This document shows, in pieces, positions 43,553 to 53,345 of a stretch of DNA of 64,000 nt (positions are counted from its first letter, which is position 1; every line of letters starts with the position of its first letter). The translations under genes were made by a program, and so were the position numbers. Under the pieces are notes generated by a model, which was not told the origin of the DNA, ran no database searches, and saw only the letters and a list, made by a program, of their open reading frames with translations. Source of the stretch: Cellulomonas sp. P24 (lineage in GTDB: Bacteria > Actinomycetota > Actinomycetes > Actinomycetales > Cellulomonadaceae); the NCBI RefSeq assembly GCF_024704385.1, contig NZ_JAJDFX010000002.1, positions 1,736,001-1,800,000 of the forward strand, read 5' to 3'.

Positions 43553-44899
43553 ATGACGAGACGCCCCTCGGCGCCGAGCATCCCTCTCGCCCCGCCCAGG
43601 CCGGAGGGCACCGTCGTCTCGCGCCGTCGGGTCGCGCCGTCGGCCGGACGCCGTCGGCCGGTGCGCACCCGTCTCGTCGGCGTCGCCGTGGCGGTGCTCG
43701 CCGCGCTGACGGCCTGCACGGCGCCCGGCGCGACGCCGCGCGCAACCGTCGCCGCGTCGCCGAGCACGCCTCCGTCGGCTTCCACGCCGAGCCCCACCCC
43801 GACGCCCGCCCCCACGGCGCCCTCGTCGCAGCGGTCCTCGGCGTCGCCGCAGCCGTCCCCGGCGCAGCAACAAGCGCCGGTGCCAGGCTCGGCGGCCGGC
43901 GGTTCCAGCGGGCGGGCAACCCCCGGCAACCCGGCAGGCACCGCCGTCGTCCCCGCCGAAGCCCGCCCGGTCGACACGACCCACCCGGACCACGTCATCG
44001 GCACCGGCACCGCCGCGAGCTGCACCTCGGCAGCCGTCGTCGCGGCGGTCGCCGCGGGCGGGACCACCGTGTTCGACTGCGGTCCGGACCCCGTGACGAT
44101 CGTCGTGGCGAGCACCGCGAAGGTCGTCAACGCCCGTCCCGACGTCGTGCTCGACGGCGGCGGTCTGGTCACGCTCTCCGGCGGCGGGACGCACCGGATC
44201 CTCTACCTGAACACGTGCGACCAGGCCCAGGGGTGGACGACCTCGCACTGCCAGGACCAGGACCACCCGCACCTGACGGTGCAGAACCTGACATTCGCCG
44301 ACGGGAGCTCCGTCGGTCAGACCACCGACGGCGGCGGGGGTGGGGCGATCTTCGCGCGAGGCGGCCGACTCACGGTGCTCAGCTCGAGGTTCGTCCGCAA
44401 CCGGTGCGACCCGACCGGTCCGGACGTCGGCGGCGCCGCGATCCGCGCACTCAGCCAGTACCACGGCCTGCCGGTGTACGTCGTCGGGTCGACGTTCGGC
44501 GGCGCCGCCGGTCAGGGCGGGTCATGCGCCAACGGCGGGGCGATCAGCAGCATCGGCGTCTCGTGGGTGGTGCTCAACAGCGTCATGTCCCACAACGAGG
44601 CGATCGGCACCGGCGCCAACCCAGCACGCGCCGGCACCCCCGGTGGCGGCAGCGGCGGGGCGGTCTACGCCGACGGCAACACGTTCACGGTCCGCGTCGC
44701 CGGGTCGGTGATCGAGGACAACCACGCCCGCGAGGGCGGCGGCGCGATCTTCTTCGTCAGCAACGACCGCACGGGGACGCTGAGGATCGAGTCCTCGACC
44801 CTCCGGCGCAACCCGAACGACGGCTTCCAGACGGTCCCGGGGATCTTCTACCTCGGGGCCGCCCACGACCCGCAGGTCACCGGCTCGACGGTGAGCTGA
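43553..44899 (+). CDS. secreted right-handed beta-helix protein
   Basis: A 448-residue exported protein. An Arg-rich N-terminus leads to the membrane segment LVGVAVAVLAALTAC (lipobox LTAC), then about 90 residues of Ser/Pro/Thr/Ala linker for spanning the wall. The remaining 280 residues look like a polymorphic-membrane-protein/pectate-lyase type beta-helix with repeats GGGGGAIFARGGRLTVLSSR, GGAIRALSQYHGLPVYVVGS and GGAVYADGNTFTVRVAGS. Cysteine pairs are present in CTSAAV/FDCGPD. No catalytic residues are recognised; adhesion or polysaccharide binding is possible. Confidence 0.78.
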   Translation: MTRRPSAPSIPLAPPRPEGTVVSRRRVAPSAGRRRPVRTRLVGVAVAVLAALTACTAPGATPRATVAASPSTPPSASTPSPTPTPAPTAPSSQRSSASPQPSPAQQQAPVPGSAAGGSSGRATPGNPAGTAVVPAEARPVDTTHPDHVIGTGTAASCTSAAVVAAVAAGGTTVFDCGPDPVTIVVASTAKVVNARPDVVLDGGGLVTLSGGGTHRILYLNTCDQAQGWTTSHCQDQDHPHLTVQNLTFADGSSVGQTTDGGGGGAIFARGGRLTVLSSRFVRNRCDPTGPDVGGAAIRALSQYHGLPVYVVGSTFGGAAGQGGSCANGGAISSIGVSWVVLNSVMSHNEAIGTGANPARAGTPGGGSGGAVYADGNTFTVRVAGSVIEDNHAREGGGAIFFVSNDRTGTLRIESSTLRRNPNDGFQTVPGIFYLGAAHDPQVTGSTVS

Positions 44900-44982
44900 C
44901 GCCGCAGGTCACCGCCTCGACCTCGATCCGGCCCACGGACCACCGTCGCGACGACGAGGTGGCACGCCGGACGACTCCCCGC

Positions 44983-45495
44983 TCATCCCTCCGAGCGGTA
45001 GACCGCCGCACGCGTCACGTACCGCGACGAGTTGCCGTGCAGCGCGTCGATCTCCTCGTCCGTGAGCTCACGGCGCACCTTGCCGGGCACCCCGGCAACC
45101 AGCGACCGCGGCGGGATCACCGCGCCCTCGAGGACGACCGACCCGGCGGCCACCAACGAGTCGCGCCCGACGACGGCACCCGTGAGCACCGTCGCGTTCA
45201 TCCCGATCAGGCAGCCGTCCTCGATCGTGCACCCGTGCACCACCGCACCGTGGCCGACGCTCACGCCGCTGCCGACGATCGCCGGAGACCCCTGCTCGGT
45301 GTGCACCACGACGTTGTCCTGCAGGTTCGACCCGGGGCCGAGCTCGATCTCGTCGATGTCGCCGCGCAGCACCGCGCCGAACCAGACGCTCGCGTCGGCG
45401 TGCACCCGCACCTTCCCGATCAGGGACGCGTTCTCCGCGACCCACGCGGTCTCGTGCACCTCGGGCGTGCGCCCGGCAAAGGAGAGAAGGACCAT
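44983..45495 (-). CDS. gamma-carbonic anhydrase family protein
   Basis: A 170-residue left-handed beta-helix protein with hexapeptide repeats. The three zinc histidines are in VVVHTEQ and VGHGAVVHGC with the canonical H-x4-H spacing, so the metal site is intact. It resembles PaaY/YrdA-type proteins; carbonic anhydrase activity is possible but not assured. I choose ATG 45495 over GTG 45504. A TAACGT -10 box (45503-45508, minus strand) ends 7 nt before the ATG and overlaps the GTG, which therefore could not be in the mRNA. Confidence 0.88.
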   Translation of the reverse strand: MVLLSFAGRTPEVHETAWVAENASLIGKVRVHADASVWFGAVLRGDIDEIELGPGSNLQDNVVVHTEQGSPAIVGSGVSVGHGAVVHGCTIEDGCLIGMNATVLTGAVVGRDSLVAAGSVVLEGAVIPPRSLVAGVPGKVRRELTDEEIDALHGNSSRYVTRAAVYRSEG

Positions 45496-45569
45496 GTGGC
45501 CCACGTTAGTTGGCCCGGCGCACCCTAGGCTGCTGCGAGACCCCCACCGCTGCGAACAAGGGATCAGAC

Positions 45570-47822
45570 ATGGGCACTGCAGCGCCCGAGGACGACGGGA
45601 CCGCGCGCCCGCGGACCGCCATCGCCGTGCTCACCTCCGGCGGTGACGCCCAGGGCATGAACGCCGTGGTCCGCGCCGTGGTGCGAACCGCGATCGGTGC
45701 CGGGGCCGACGTCTACGCGGTCTACGAGGGCCTGCAGGGTCTGGTCGACGGCGGCGACCGGATCAAGAAGGCCGACTGGGGCTCGGTGGGCTCGATCCTG
45801 CACCGTGGCGGAACCGTGATCGGGACGGCCCGCTCGGCGGACTTCCGTCAGCGTGACGGCCGGCTGAAGGCTGCACGCAACCTCGTGCAGCACGGCATCG
45901 ACCGGATCGTCGTGATCGGAGGCGACGGCTCGCTCTCGGGTGCGGACCTGTTCCGCAGCGAGTGGACCGGGCTGCTCGCCGAGCTCGCCGACCGTGGCGA
46001 GATCACGGTCGACCAGGCACAGCAGCACACGCACCTGATGATCGCCGGCGTCGTCGGCTCGATCGACAACGACATGGTCGGCACCGACATGACGGTCGGC
46101 GCCGACACGGCTCTGCACCGGATCGTCGAGGCGATCGACGCCCTCGCGAGCACCGCGGCGAGCCACCAGCGGTCGTTCGTCGTGGAGGTCATGGGCCGGC
46201 ACTGCGGCTACCTCGCCCTGATGAGCGCGATCGCGGGAGGCGCCGACTACGTGCTCATCCCGGAGAACCCGCCCGCCGACGGCTGGGAGGACGAGATGTG
46301 CGCGCGGCTGCGTGCGGGGCGCGCGGCCGGTCGCCGCGACAGCATCGTCGTCGTCGCCGAGGGGGCCCGGGACAGGTCCGGGCAGCCGATCACCAGCCAG
46401 GGTGTCCGGGACCTGCTCGAGGAACGCCTCGGCGAGGACACCCGCGTCACGATCCTCGGTCACGTGCAACGCGGTGGCACACCCAGCGCGTACGACCGAT
46501 GGATGCCGACGCTCGTGGGACACGCCGCGGCGATGGAGGTCGTCGACGCGGGACCGGACAGCGAGCCGCAGCTCATCGGCGTGCACAACAACCGGGTGCA
46601 CCGGACCCCGCTCATGGAGGCCGTCGAGCGCACCCGGGAGATCCCCCGTCTGATCGACGCCGGCGACTACGAGGGGGCGATGGCCGCACGGGGGTCGTCG
46701 TTCACCGAGATGGTGCGGGTGTTCCAGGGCATCGCCCAGGTGGCGCCGACGGACGTGCCGCCGGGGGCGCGCATCGCGATCCTGCACGCCGGCGGGCTGG
46801 CGCCGGGCATGAACACCGCGGTGCGCGCCGCGGTGCGGTTCGGTCTGTCCCGCGGGCACACGATGCTCGGCGTCCGTGGCAGCTTCCAGGGCCTGATCGA
46901 CGGTCACGTCAGCGAGCTGACCTGGGGTGACGTCGAGGGTTGGGTCGGCGTCGGTGGTGCGGAGCTCGGCACGAGCCGCGCGGTGCCGAGCGTCGAGCAG
47001 TACTACGCCGTGAGCCGTGCGCTCGAGAACCACGGCATCGAGGCGCTCCTGGTGATCGGCGGGCACAGTGCCTACGAGGCCACCTACCGGATGCTCCAGG
47101 AACGGGACCGCTACCCCGGGTTCCAGGTGCCCGTCATCTGCCTGCCCACCACGATCGACAACAACCTGCCCGGGTCGGAGATGACCATCGGCACCGACAC
47201 GGCGCTCGGCGAGATCGTCAGCGCGGTCGACCGGTTGAAGCAGTCCGCGATGGCGTCGCGCCGGTGCTTCGTGGTCGAGGTGATGGGGCGCTACTGCGGC
47301 TACCTCGCCTTCATGGGCGCGCTGTCCGTGGGCGCCGAGCGCGTCTACCTGCACGAGAACGGCGTGCGCCTGGCCGACCTCACGGCCGACGTCGCCGAGA
47401 TGGTCGAGAGCTTCGCCGCGGGCCGACGGTTCCACCTGGCGATCCGCAACGAGGCCGCGAGCGTCGGGTACACGACGGACTTCCTGTGCCAGCTGTTCGC
47501 GGAGGAGTCGGGTGGTGCGTTCGACGTGCGCCCGATGGTCCTGGGGCACCTGCAGCAGGGCGGCAACCCGTCGCCGTACGACCGCGTCCATGCGACCCGG
47601 CTCGCCGCCTACTGCGTGGACTGGCTCTCGGGCCAGATCGTGGCCGGCAAGCGCGAGTGGGGCTTCGTCGCGCTGACGGATGGCGCCCTGTCCACGGTGC
47701 CGCTCAAGACCATGCCCGACCTCGTCGACATGCAGTTCCGCCGGCCCATCGACCCGTGGTGGCTCGAGCTCCAGCCGATCATGGGTGCCCTCGCGACGGA
47801 ACCGGCGGAGGACGGGCGCTGA
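45570..47822 (+). CDS. pfkA: 6-phosphofructokinase, double-domain (eukaryote-like) form
   Basis: Phosphorylates fructose 6-phosphate in glycolysis. At 750 residues it is a tandem fusion of two PFK domains. The N-half (about 15-385) has TSGGDAQGMNAVVR, GGDGSLSGADLF with glycine after GGD (ATP type) and GSIDNDMVGTDMTVGADTA with the catalytic aspartate. The C-half has AGGLAPGMNTAV, GGHSAYEATYRM and TIDNNLPGSEMTIGTDTAL. There GGDG is changed to GGHS and the second acidic residue of TIDND to N, so it is probably regulatory, as in animal and fungal PFK. AAGGGA lies before ATG 45570. Confidence 0.93.
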   Translation: MGTAAPEDDGTARPRTAIAVLTSGGDAQGMNAVVRAVVRTAIGAGADVYAVYEGLQGLVDGGDRIKKADWGSVGSILHRGGTVIGTARSADFRQRDGRLKAARNLVQHGIDRIVVIGGDGSLSGADLFRSEWTGLLAELADRGEITVDQAQQHTHLMIAGVVGSIDNDMVGTDMTVGADTALHRIVEAIDALASTAASHQRSFVVEVMGRHCGYLALMSAIAGGADYVLIPENPPADGWEDEMCARLRAGRAAGRRDSIVVVAEGARDRSGQPITSQGVRDLLEERLGEDTRVTILGHVQRGGTPSAYDRWMPTLVGHAAAMEVVDAGPDSEPQLIGVHNNRVHRTPLMEAVERTREIPRLIDAGDYEGAMAARGSSFTEMVRVFQGIAQVAPTDVPPGARIAILHAGGLAPGMNTAVRAAVRFGLSRGHTMLGVRGSFQGLIDGHVSELTWGDVEGWVGVGGAELGTSRAVPSVEQYYAVSRALENHGIEALLVIGGHSAYEATYRMLQERDRYPGFQVPVICLPTTIDNNLPGSEMTIGTDTALGEIVSAVDRLKQSAMASRRCFVVEVMGRYCGYLAFMGALSVGAERVYLHENGVRLADLTADVAEMVESFAAGRRFHLAIRNEAASVGYTTDFLCQLFAEESGGAFDVRPMVLGHLQQGGNPSPYDRVHATRLAAYCVDWLSGQIVAGKREWGFVALTDGALSTVPLKTMPDLVDMQFRRPIDPWWLELQPIMGALATEPAEDGR

Positions 47823-47880
47823 GCCTCGGGCGAGGCGCCAACACCACCCACGAGCGGTACCGCGGAGGACCGCGAAGTCG

Positions 47881-47909
47881 TTGACATCCTGCGTGTTCGC
47901 GCCCATGGT
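47881..47909 (+). promoter_or_regulatory. sigma-70-type promoter (TTGACA-17-CATGGT)
   Basis: A consensus TTGACA at 47881-47886 and CATGGT at 47904-47909 are 17 bp apart. The transcript would start near 47916, before the GTG at 47929 and after the ATG at 47905, which decides the start of the next gene. Confidence 0.55.
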
Positions 47910-47928
47910 GCACGGGGGGGGTGAACGC

Positions 47929-48339
47929 GTGGCATCGATCCGCTGGACCTGGGGCTCGGAGACCTACGTCGCCGTCGTCGCCGCGTGTGCCACGCTGGGG
48001 CTCACCGGGCTCACCGGGCACACGGCGTGGCCGGTGCTGCTCGCCGCCGCGATCTCCCTCCCGGCAAGCGTCGTGACGCTCCCCGGCTACTACGTGGTGT
48101 ACGCCCTGCTCGGGCTGGTCCCTGGAGCCAACCCGTCGAGCAGCTCGGGATCCGGGTCCGCCGACGCCGGTGGGCACCTGACCTCCGCCTTCCTGACCGG
48201 CACCCAGGCGACCTGGTTCACGCTCACCACCGCTGCTCTCGGGGTCCTCCTGCTGACCGCCGGGGCGGTCGTCAACGTCGTGCTCGTGCGGGTGCTGGTC
48301 GCTCGGCGGCGCGGCCGCGACGACGGCGCGCCTCGCTGA
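47929..48339 (+). CDS. small membrane protein, unknown function
   Basis: A 136-residue protein with four hydrophobic segments (TYVAVVAACATLGLTGL, AWPVLLAAAISLPASVV, GYYVVYALLGLVPG, TLTTAALGVLLLTAGAVVNVVLVRVLVA) and a Gly/Ser loop. It is a SCO4225-like or generic membrane protein; I do not recognise a family with confidence. GTG 47929 is preferred to ATG 47905 because of the promoter at 47881-47909, and a G-rich ribosome site precedes it. Confidence 0.65.
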   Translation: MASIRWTWGSETYVAVVAACATLGLTGLTGHTAWPVLLAAAISLPASVVTLPGYYVVYALLGLVPGANPSSSSGSGSADAGGHLTSAFLTGTQATWFTLTTAALGVLLLTAGAVVNVVLVRVLVARRRGRDDGAPR

Positions 48340-48543
48340 GCGGTCCGCGCTCAGCGGATCCACGGCGGATGGCGTCCGCACGTCACCGGGCCAGCAGTCC
48401 CAGGTCGGGTCGCGCACCGGCGGTAGCCTGACCAGGCGGAAGACTCGGCCGTCGGTGAGCGTCGCCGCCCGGGCGCTGGCAGCAGGCGGGCCCGACGGAA
48501 GGCACGTGCCGGGTCTCGACCGTCAGGAACGGGAGTGGAGACG

Positions 48544-49170
48544 ATGGACGAGGCGCGCACGCCCACCCGCGGCGAGAGCCCGCGGCCGCGGACGTCGACG
48601 GGCGAGCGCAAGCGCGAGCAGATCCTCGATGCGTCCGTCCGGGTCTTCGGGACCGGTGGCGCGGCCGCGGTGACCCACCGCGCGGTCGCGAAGGTCGCCC
48701 AGGTGCCGCTCGGCTCGACGACGTACTACTTCACCGACCGCGACGACCTCCTGCTGCAGACGATGGCTCACGCCCGCGCCGCCGAGGCGATCCGCCTCAC
48801 GTCGATCGTCGACGCGCTCGACGAGACGCTCACGGTCGACCGTGCGGTCGTCGTGCTGACGGAGATGTTCTTCGACAAGACGGTCGCGGACCCGCTGTAC
48901 GACCTCGCGCTGTTCGAGATGTTCATGGAGGCGACGCGGAACGTGACGGTGCGCGAGGAGGCGCGCGAGTGGTCACGGATGATCGGCGTCCTCGTCGATC
49001 GTGTGCTGCCGCCGAGCGACCCCGCGCTGCCCCGCGAGGCCGTCGTGCAGATCGTGGCGTGCCTGGTCGACGGGTTGATGCTCGAGGCGGTGTCGAACGG
49101 CGAGCTGACCGTGGCCGACCTCTCCGAGCGGCTGGCCCTCGTCGTCCGACGCCTGTGCCCCTCGGCCTAG
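48544..49170 (+). CDS. TetR-family regulator, probably of the agmatine operon
   Basis: A 208-residue TetR protein: GERKREQILDASVRVFGTGG then AAVTHRAVAKVAQVPLGSTT and YYFTDRDDLLLQTM form the DNA-binding part. It lies directly before the agmatine operon on the same strand, and two copies of TGTACGTTTGTACA lie in the 328-nt gap between them. ATG 48544 is chosen over GTG 48535 because GGGAG/GGAG lies upstream at a suitable distance. It likely represses the operon until agmatine or putrescine is present. Confidence 0.88.
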   Translation: MDEARTPTRGESPRPRTSTGERKREQILDASVRVFGTGGAAAVTHRAVAKVAQVPLGSTTYYFTDRDDLLLQTMAHARAAEAIRLTSIVDALDETLTVDRAVVVLTEMFFDKTVADPLYDLALFEMFMEATRNVTVREEAREWSRMIGVLVDRVLPPSDPALPREAVVQIVACLVDGLMLEAVSNGELTVADLSERLALVVRRLCPSA

Positions 49171-49349
49171 GCGCCCCGCCGGGCCGCACGGCCACACGCT
49201 CGGGACTCTCAGCCCGCTCAGCCCGTACGGCCGCGACCTCAGGGCGCCGCGCCAGCCCGGCCGTACCCCAGGGAGCCCTTTCCCGACCCGCCGATCTCAG
49301 GCGGATCTCACCGGCGGGACATTGGTCCCTGGGCGCCTCCGTCGCGACA

Positions 49350-49388
49350 TGTACGTTTGTACAGCATCGAAGGTTGTACGTTTGTACA
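49350..49388. promoter_or_regulatory. two identical palindromic operators before the agmatine operon
   Basis: TGTACGTTTGTACA occurs at 49350-49363 and again at 49375-49388, centre-to-centre 25 bp. The TGTAC/GTACA arms are perfect. The pair is the only obvious regulatory feature of the 49171-49498 gap and suits cooperative binding of two TetR dimers. Confidence 0.78.
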
Positions 49389-49498
49389 CATCGAGATGCG
49401 GCGCCGACCGGCAACGCTCGGCACCGCGATCCCGGCTCCTGTACGGCGCACGACGTCCGAGCACCCCGTCCCGCGGTACGCGACGCAAAGGAGCAGCA

Positions 49499-51001
49499 AT
49501 GACCGTGCAGACCGACAGGCCCCCGACCGGCGAGCGAGCCACGGGCCGCCCGACGTTCCGGATGTTCGACATGGTGCTCTTCTCCGTGGCGGCGATGCTG
49601 CTGCTCTCGCAGCTCACCGTGACCGCCGCCGTCGGGCCCACCGCGATCTTCTGGACCGTGGCGATCATCATCGTGTTCTTCGTGCCGTACGGGCTCGTGA
49701 CGAGCGAGCTCGGATCGGCCTACCCCGACGCGGGCGGCATCTACGCCTGGGTGGTCCGCGCCTTCGGGAACCGCTGGGGCAGCCGCGTCTCCTGGTGGTA
49801 CTGGCTCAACGTGGGACTCTGGGTCCCGAGCGTGTACCTGATGTTCTCCGGCGCGATCTCGTCGATGTTCTTCGGCGGCAACCTGAACTTCTGGGTCCAG
49901 GTCACCATCACCGTCACGCTGATCTGGATCAACTTCTGGGTCAACATCCGCAGCCTCAAGACCGGGACCTGGGTGTCCAACGTCGGCGCCGGCATCACGA
50001 TCGCCGTCATCGTCGCCCTCGCCGTCGCAGGCGGCATCTACGCCTCGGCGCACGGCTCCGCGACCTCGTGGACGACGAGCAGCATCATCCCGACCGACGC
50101 CCTCCCGGCGTTCGTCGCGGCCCTGCCGATCATCATCTACAACTTCCTCGGCTTCGAGCTGATGTCCTCCGCGTCGACGCAGATGGAGAACCCCAAGCGC
50201 GACGTCCCCCGGACGATCGCCATCGCGGGCGCCCTCATCGGCGGCTTCTACCTGATCGCGACGGTCGGCATGCAGCTGATCTTCCCGGCCGACAAGATCT
50301 CCCAGACCACCGGGCTCGTCGACGCGCTGCGCCACGGCTTCGGCGACTCCGGGATCGCGAGCACGGTCGTCACGATCCTCGGCATCGGTGCGTTGTTCTG
50401 CTTCTTCGCGAGCCTCGTGCCGTGGACCATCGGCGCGAACCTCGCTGCCGCCGAGGCCGCCCAGCAGGGCGACCTGCCGCCCATCTTCGGGAAGACCCAC
50501 GCGACGCGTGGCACCCCCGTCGGCGCGGCGCTGCTCTGCTCGATCGTCGGGACGGTCTTCACCGTCGGCTACGCCGGCCTGTTCTCGCTGACCGGTGGCG
50601 CGATCGACGACGTCTTCTGGAACCTGTTCGCGTTCTCGTCGGTGATCTTCCTGCTCCCCTACATTGTGATGATGCTGGCGTTCGGCAAGCTCCGCCGCCT
50701 CGACCCGAACCGGCCGCGGCCGTACCGGGTCCCGGGCGGCGCCGTCCTGACCTGGCTCATCACGTGGGTGCCGACCATCCTCCTCGCGGCCGCGGCGGTG
50801 TTCTTCGTCTGGAACCCGTACGACTTCTCCTTCGCGGTGACCGGCTCGATCCTCATCGGCCTGGCCGTGACGGTCGGGTTCCAGGAGTACTTCTGCCTCA
50901 AGTCGCCCGAGTGGACGCGCCTGCGTGCCCTCGAGCGCGGCGAGGACCCTGACACCGTGCGCCAGTTCGCTGACGTCGCCGTAGCGTCCCTGGAAGGTTG
51001 A
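49499..51001 (+). CDS. APC-family amino acid/polyamine permease, probable agmatine:putrescine exchanger
   Basis: A 500-residue permease with 12 membrane segments. [20 protein letters not shown] and [20 protein letters not shown] are APC-family blocks in TM1-TM3, and [20 protein letters not shown] is the conserved TM6 region. It is the first gene of the agmatine deiminase operon; in known AgDI operons this position holds the antiporter that takes in agmatine and expels putrescine. AAAGGAG precedes ATG 49499. The assignment to agmatine rests on context. Confidence 0.85.
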   Translation: MTVQTDRPPTGERATGRPTFRMFDMVLFSVAAMLLLSQLTVTAAVGPTAIFWTVAIIIVFFVPYGLVTSELGSAYPDAGGIYAWVVRAFGNRWGSRVSWWYWLNVGLWVPSVYLMFSGAISSMFFGGNLNFWVQVTITVTLIWINFWVNIRSLKTGTWVSNVGAGITIAVIVALAVAGGIYASAHGSATSWTTSSIIPTDALPAFVAALPIIIYNFLGFELMSSASTQMENPKRDVPRTIAIAGALIGGFYLIATVGMQLIFPADKISQTTGLVDALRHGFGDSGIASTVVTILGIGALFCFFASLVPWTIGANLAAAEAAQQGDLPPIFGKTHATRGTPVGAALLCSIVGTVFTVGYAGLFSLTGGAIDDVFWNLFAFSSVIFLLPYIVMMLAFGKLRRLDPNRPRPYRVPGGAVLTWLITWVPTILLAAAAVFFVWNPYDFSFAVTGSILIGLAVTVGFQEYFCLKSPEWTRLRALERGEDPDTVRQFADVAVASLEG

Positions 51002-51006
51002 CCCTC

Positions 51007-52104
51007 ATGTCTCGCACCCTCGACTCCACCCCCGCGGCCGACGGCTACCGGATGCCGGCCGAGTGGGCCCACCACACCGGCTGCTGGCTGGTCTGGCCCG
51101 AGCGGCCCGACAACTGGCGGCTCGGTGCCAAGCCCGCGCAGGCCGTGTTCGCCCAGGTCGCGGAGGCCATCGCCGAGACCGAGGCGGTGACGGTCGCCGT
51201 CTCCGCCCGGCAGTACGACAACGCGCGCAGCTCGCTCTCCGACCGTGTCCGCGTCGTCGAGATGTCCAACGACGACGCCTGGATGCGGGACATCGGCCCG
51301 ACCTTCGTCGTCAACGACGCGGGCGACGTCCGCGGGGTCGACTGGGACTTCAACGCCTGGGGCGGCCTCGTCGACGGGCTCTACTTCCCGTGGGCGGCCG
51401 ACGACGCGGTCGCACGGAAGGTCCTCGAGATCGAGGGGATCGACCGGTACAAGGCGCCCTTCGTGCTCGAGGGCGGGTCGATCGACGTCGACGGCGAAGG
51501 AACGCTCCTCGTCACCGAGGAGTGCCTCCTCTCGCCCGGCCGCAACCCCGACCTGTCCCGCGAGGACCTCGACGCCCTGCTGCGCGACCACCTCGGGGTC
51601 GAGGTCGTCATCTGGCTCCCGTACGGGGTCTACCTCGACGAGACCAACGGGCACGTCGACAACTTCTGCCGGTTCGTCGAGCCCGGCAAGGTCATGCTCA
51701 CGTGGACCGACGACCCGACGGACCCGCAGTACGAGCGGTCCGCGGCCGCACGCAAGGTCCTCGAGAGCACCCCCGACGCCCGCGGTCGCACGATCGAGGT
51801 CGTCACGATCCACCAGCCCGGCCCGATCACCATCACCGAGGAGGAGTCCCGCGGCGTCGACTCGATCGAGGGCACCCTGCCCCGGGTCGCGGGTGACCGC
51901 CTCGCCGGCTCGTACGTGAACTCGTACATCGGCAACGACGTCGTCGTGCTCCCGGTCTTCGACGACCCGCACGACGACGCCGCCGTCGCCGCCTACACCG
52001 AGCTCTTCGCCCCGCGGCGCATCGTCACGGTGCCCGGTCGGGAGATCCTCCTCGGCGGCGGCAACGTGCACTGCATCACGCAGCAGCAGCCCTCGGGCCG
52101 CTAG
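51007..52104 (+). CDS. aguA: agmatine deiminase
   Basis: Hydrolyses agmatine to N-carbamoylputrescine and ammonia. The 365-residue guanidine-modifying enzyme shows [70 protein letters not shown] (catalytic His) and the nucleophilic cysteine in [13 protein letters not shown] at the C-terminus. All key residues are present. GGAAGG precedes ATG 51007, 5 nt after the permease stop. Confidence 0.96.
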   Translation: MSRTLDSTPAADGYRMPAEWAHHTGCWLVWPERPDNWRLGAKPAQAVFAQVAEAIAETEAVTVAVSARQYDNARSSLSDRVRVVEMSNDDAWMRDIGPTFVVNDAGDVRGVDWDFNAWGGLVDGLYFPWAADDAVARKVLEIEGIDRYKAPFVLEGGSIDVDGEGTLLVTEECLLSPGRNPDLSREDLDALLRDHLGVEVVIWLPYGVYLDETNGHVDNFCRFVEPGKVMLTWTDDPTDPQYERSAAARKVLESTPDARGRTIEVVTIHQPGPITITEEESRGVDSIEGTLPRVAGDRLAGSYVNSYIGNDVVVLPVFDDPHDDAAVAAYTELFAPRRIVTVPGREILLGGGNVHCITQQQPSGR

Positions 52105-52109
52105 CCGCC

Positions 52110-52157
52110 CGGGATCCGGCCGCCGGGGACTCCCCGGTCGCCGTCGGCCGGATCCCG
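52110..52157 (+). terminator. intra-operon hairpin between aguA and ptcA
   Basis: CGGGATCCGGCCG (52110-52122) pairs with CGGCCGGATCCCG (52145-52157), with a second hairpin CCGGGGA.TCCCCGG inside the loop. There is no T-tract. The 221-nt gap is unusually long for this operon and holds nothing else visible, so partial termination, mRNA processing or stability control is likely. Confidence 0.55.
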
Positions 52158-52325
52158 CCGCCCGCACCCTGCGGGCCGTCACCCGGCACCCGCGTGCCGC
52201 ATCCGTCGCACCGCCCTGCGGTTCGGGTCCTCGCCCGGTCGAGCACCCGGCCCAGCCTCGCCCTGCGCACATCCGCCTCGCCCTGCCCTCATCCGCTAGC
52301 CCACACCCACGTCAAGGAGACAGCC

Positions 52326-53336
52326 ATGTCCGTGCGCCACTTCATCGACACCCAGGACCTCACCAAGAGCGAGATCCTCGACATCGTCCACCTCGGGCTC
52401 ACGCTCAAGAAGTGCGTCGAGGTCGGCTACTTCCCGCCGCTGCTGCACGGTCGGACCCTCGGCATGATCTTCGAGCAGTCGTCGACGCGCACCCGGGTCT
52501 CGTTCGAGACCGCGATGTCGCAGCTCGGCGGTCACGCGCAGTACCTGGCCCCGGGCCAGATCCAGCTCGGCGGCCACGAGTCGATCGAGGACACCGCCCG
52601 GGTGCTGTCCCGGCTCGTCGACGTCGTCATGGCACGCGTGGCGCGCCACCAGACCGTCGTCGACCTCGCGCGGCACGCGACGATCCCCGTCCTCAACGGC
52701 ATGTCCGACTACAACCACCCGACGCAGGAGATCGGCGATCTGATCACGATGGTCGAGCACCTCCCGGCGGGCAAGCGCCTCGAGGACTGCAAGGTCGTGT
52801 TCGTCGGTGACGCCACCCAGGTGTGCGCCTCCCTGATGATGATCACCACGAAGATGGGCATGGAGTTCGTGCAGTTCGGGCCCGAGGCGTTCCAGCTGCG
52901 CGAGGAGCTGCAGGACCTCGGTCGGCAGAACTGCGCCGTCTCCGGCGGCAGCGTCTTCGTCACCGACGACGCCCACAAGGCCCTCGAGGGCGCCGACTTC
53001 GTCTACACCGACGTCTGGTACGGCGACTACGAGGCCGAGCTCGGCGAGCAGGAGCGGCTGGCCGCCTTCATGCCGACCTACCAGGTGAACCGTGAGCTCA
53101 TGGCCCTGGCCTCACCCGGAGCGAAGTTCATGCACTGCCTCCCGGCGACCCGCGGCGAGGAGGTCACCGACGAGGTCCTCGACTCGGAGGCGTCGATCGC
53201 GTTCGACGAGGCCGGCAACCGGCTCACGGCGCAGCGCGCCCTGCTCGTGTACTTCCTGCGGCCCGAGATCACCAACCCGGTCAAGGTCGACGTCGCGAAG
53301 GCGGAGCTCGACACGCTCCTCGCCGGGATCCTCTGA
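52326..53336 (+). CDS. ptcA: putrescine carbamoyltransferase
   Basis: Phosphorolyses carbamoylputrescine to putrescine and carbamoyl phosphate. The 336-residue transcarbamylase has the carbamoyl-phosphate loop [10 protein letters not shown] (residues about 53-62), HPTQ (about 138), [18 protein letters not shown] and [17 protein letters not shown]. Ornithine transcarbamylase would show SMG in the second-substrate loop; here YGDYEAE fits PTC, and context agrees. AAGGAG precedes ATG 52326. Confidence 0.93.
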   Translation: MSVRHFIDTQDLTKSEILDIVHLGLTLKKCVEVGYFPPLLHGRTLGMIFEQSSTRTRVSFETAMSQLGGHAQYLAPGQIQLGGHESIEDTARVLSRLVDVVMARVARHQTVVDLARHATIPVLNGMSDYNHPTQEIGDLITMVEHLPAGKRLEDCKVVFVGDATQVCASLMMITTKMGMEFVQFGPEAFQLREELQDLGRQNCAVSGGSVFVTDDAHKALEGADFVYTDVWYGDYEAELGEQERLAAFMPTYQVNRELMALASPGAKFMHCLPATRGEEVTDEVLDSEASIAFDEAGNRLTAQRALLVYFLRPEITNPVKVDVAKAELDTLLAGIL

Positions 53337-53345
53337 GGCGCCGGG

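Noticed and set aside
45504-45504. GTG start for the gamma-carbonic anhydrase gene
   Set aside because: It overlaps the predicted -10 box; ATG 45495 is 7 nt downstream of that box and keeps the whole domain.
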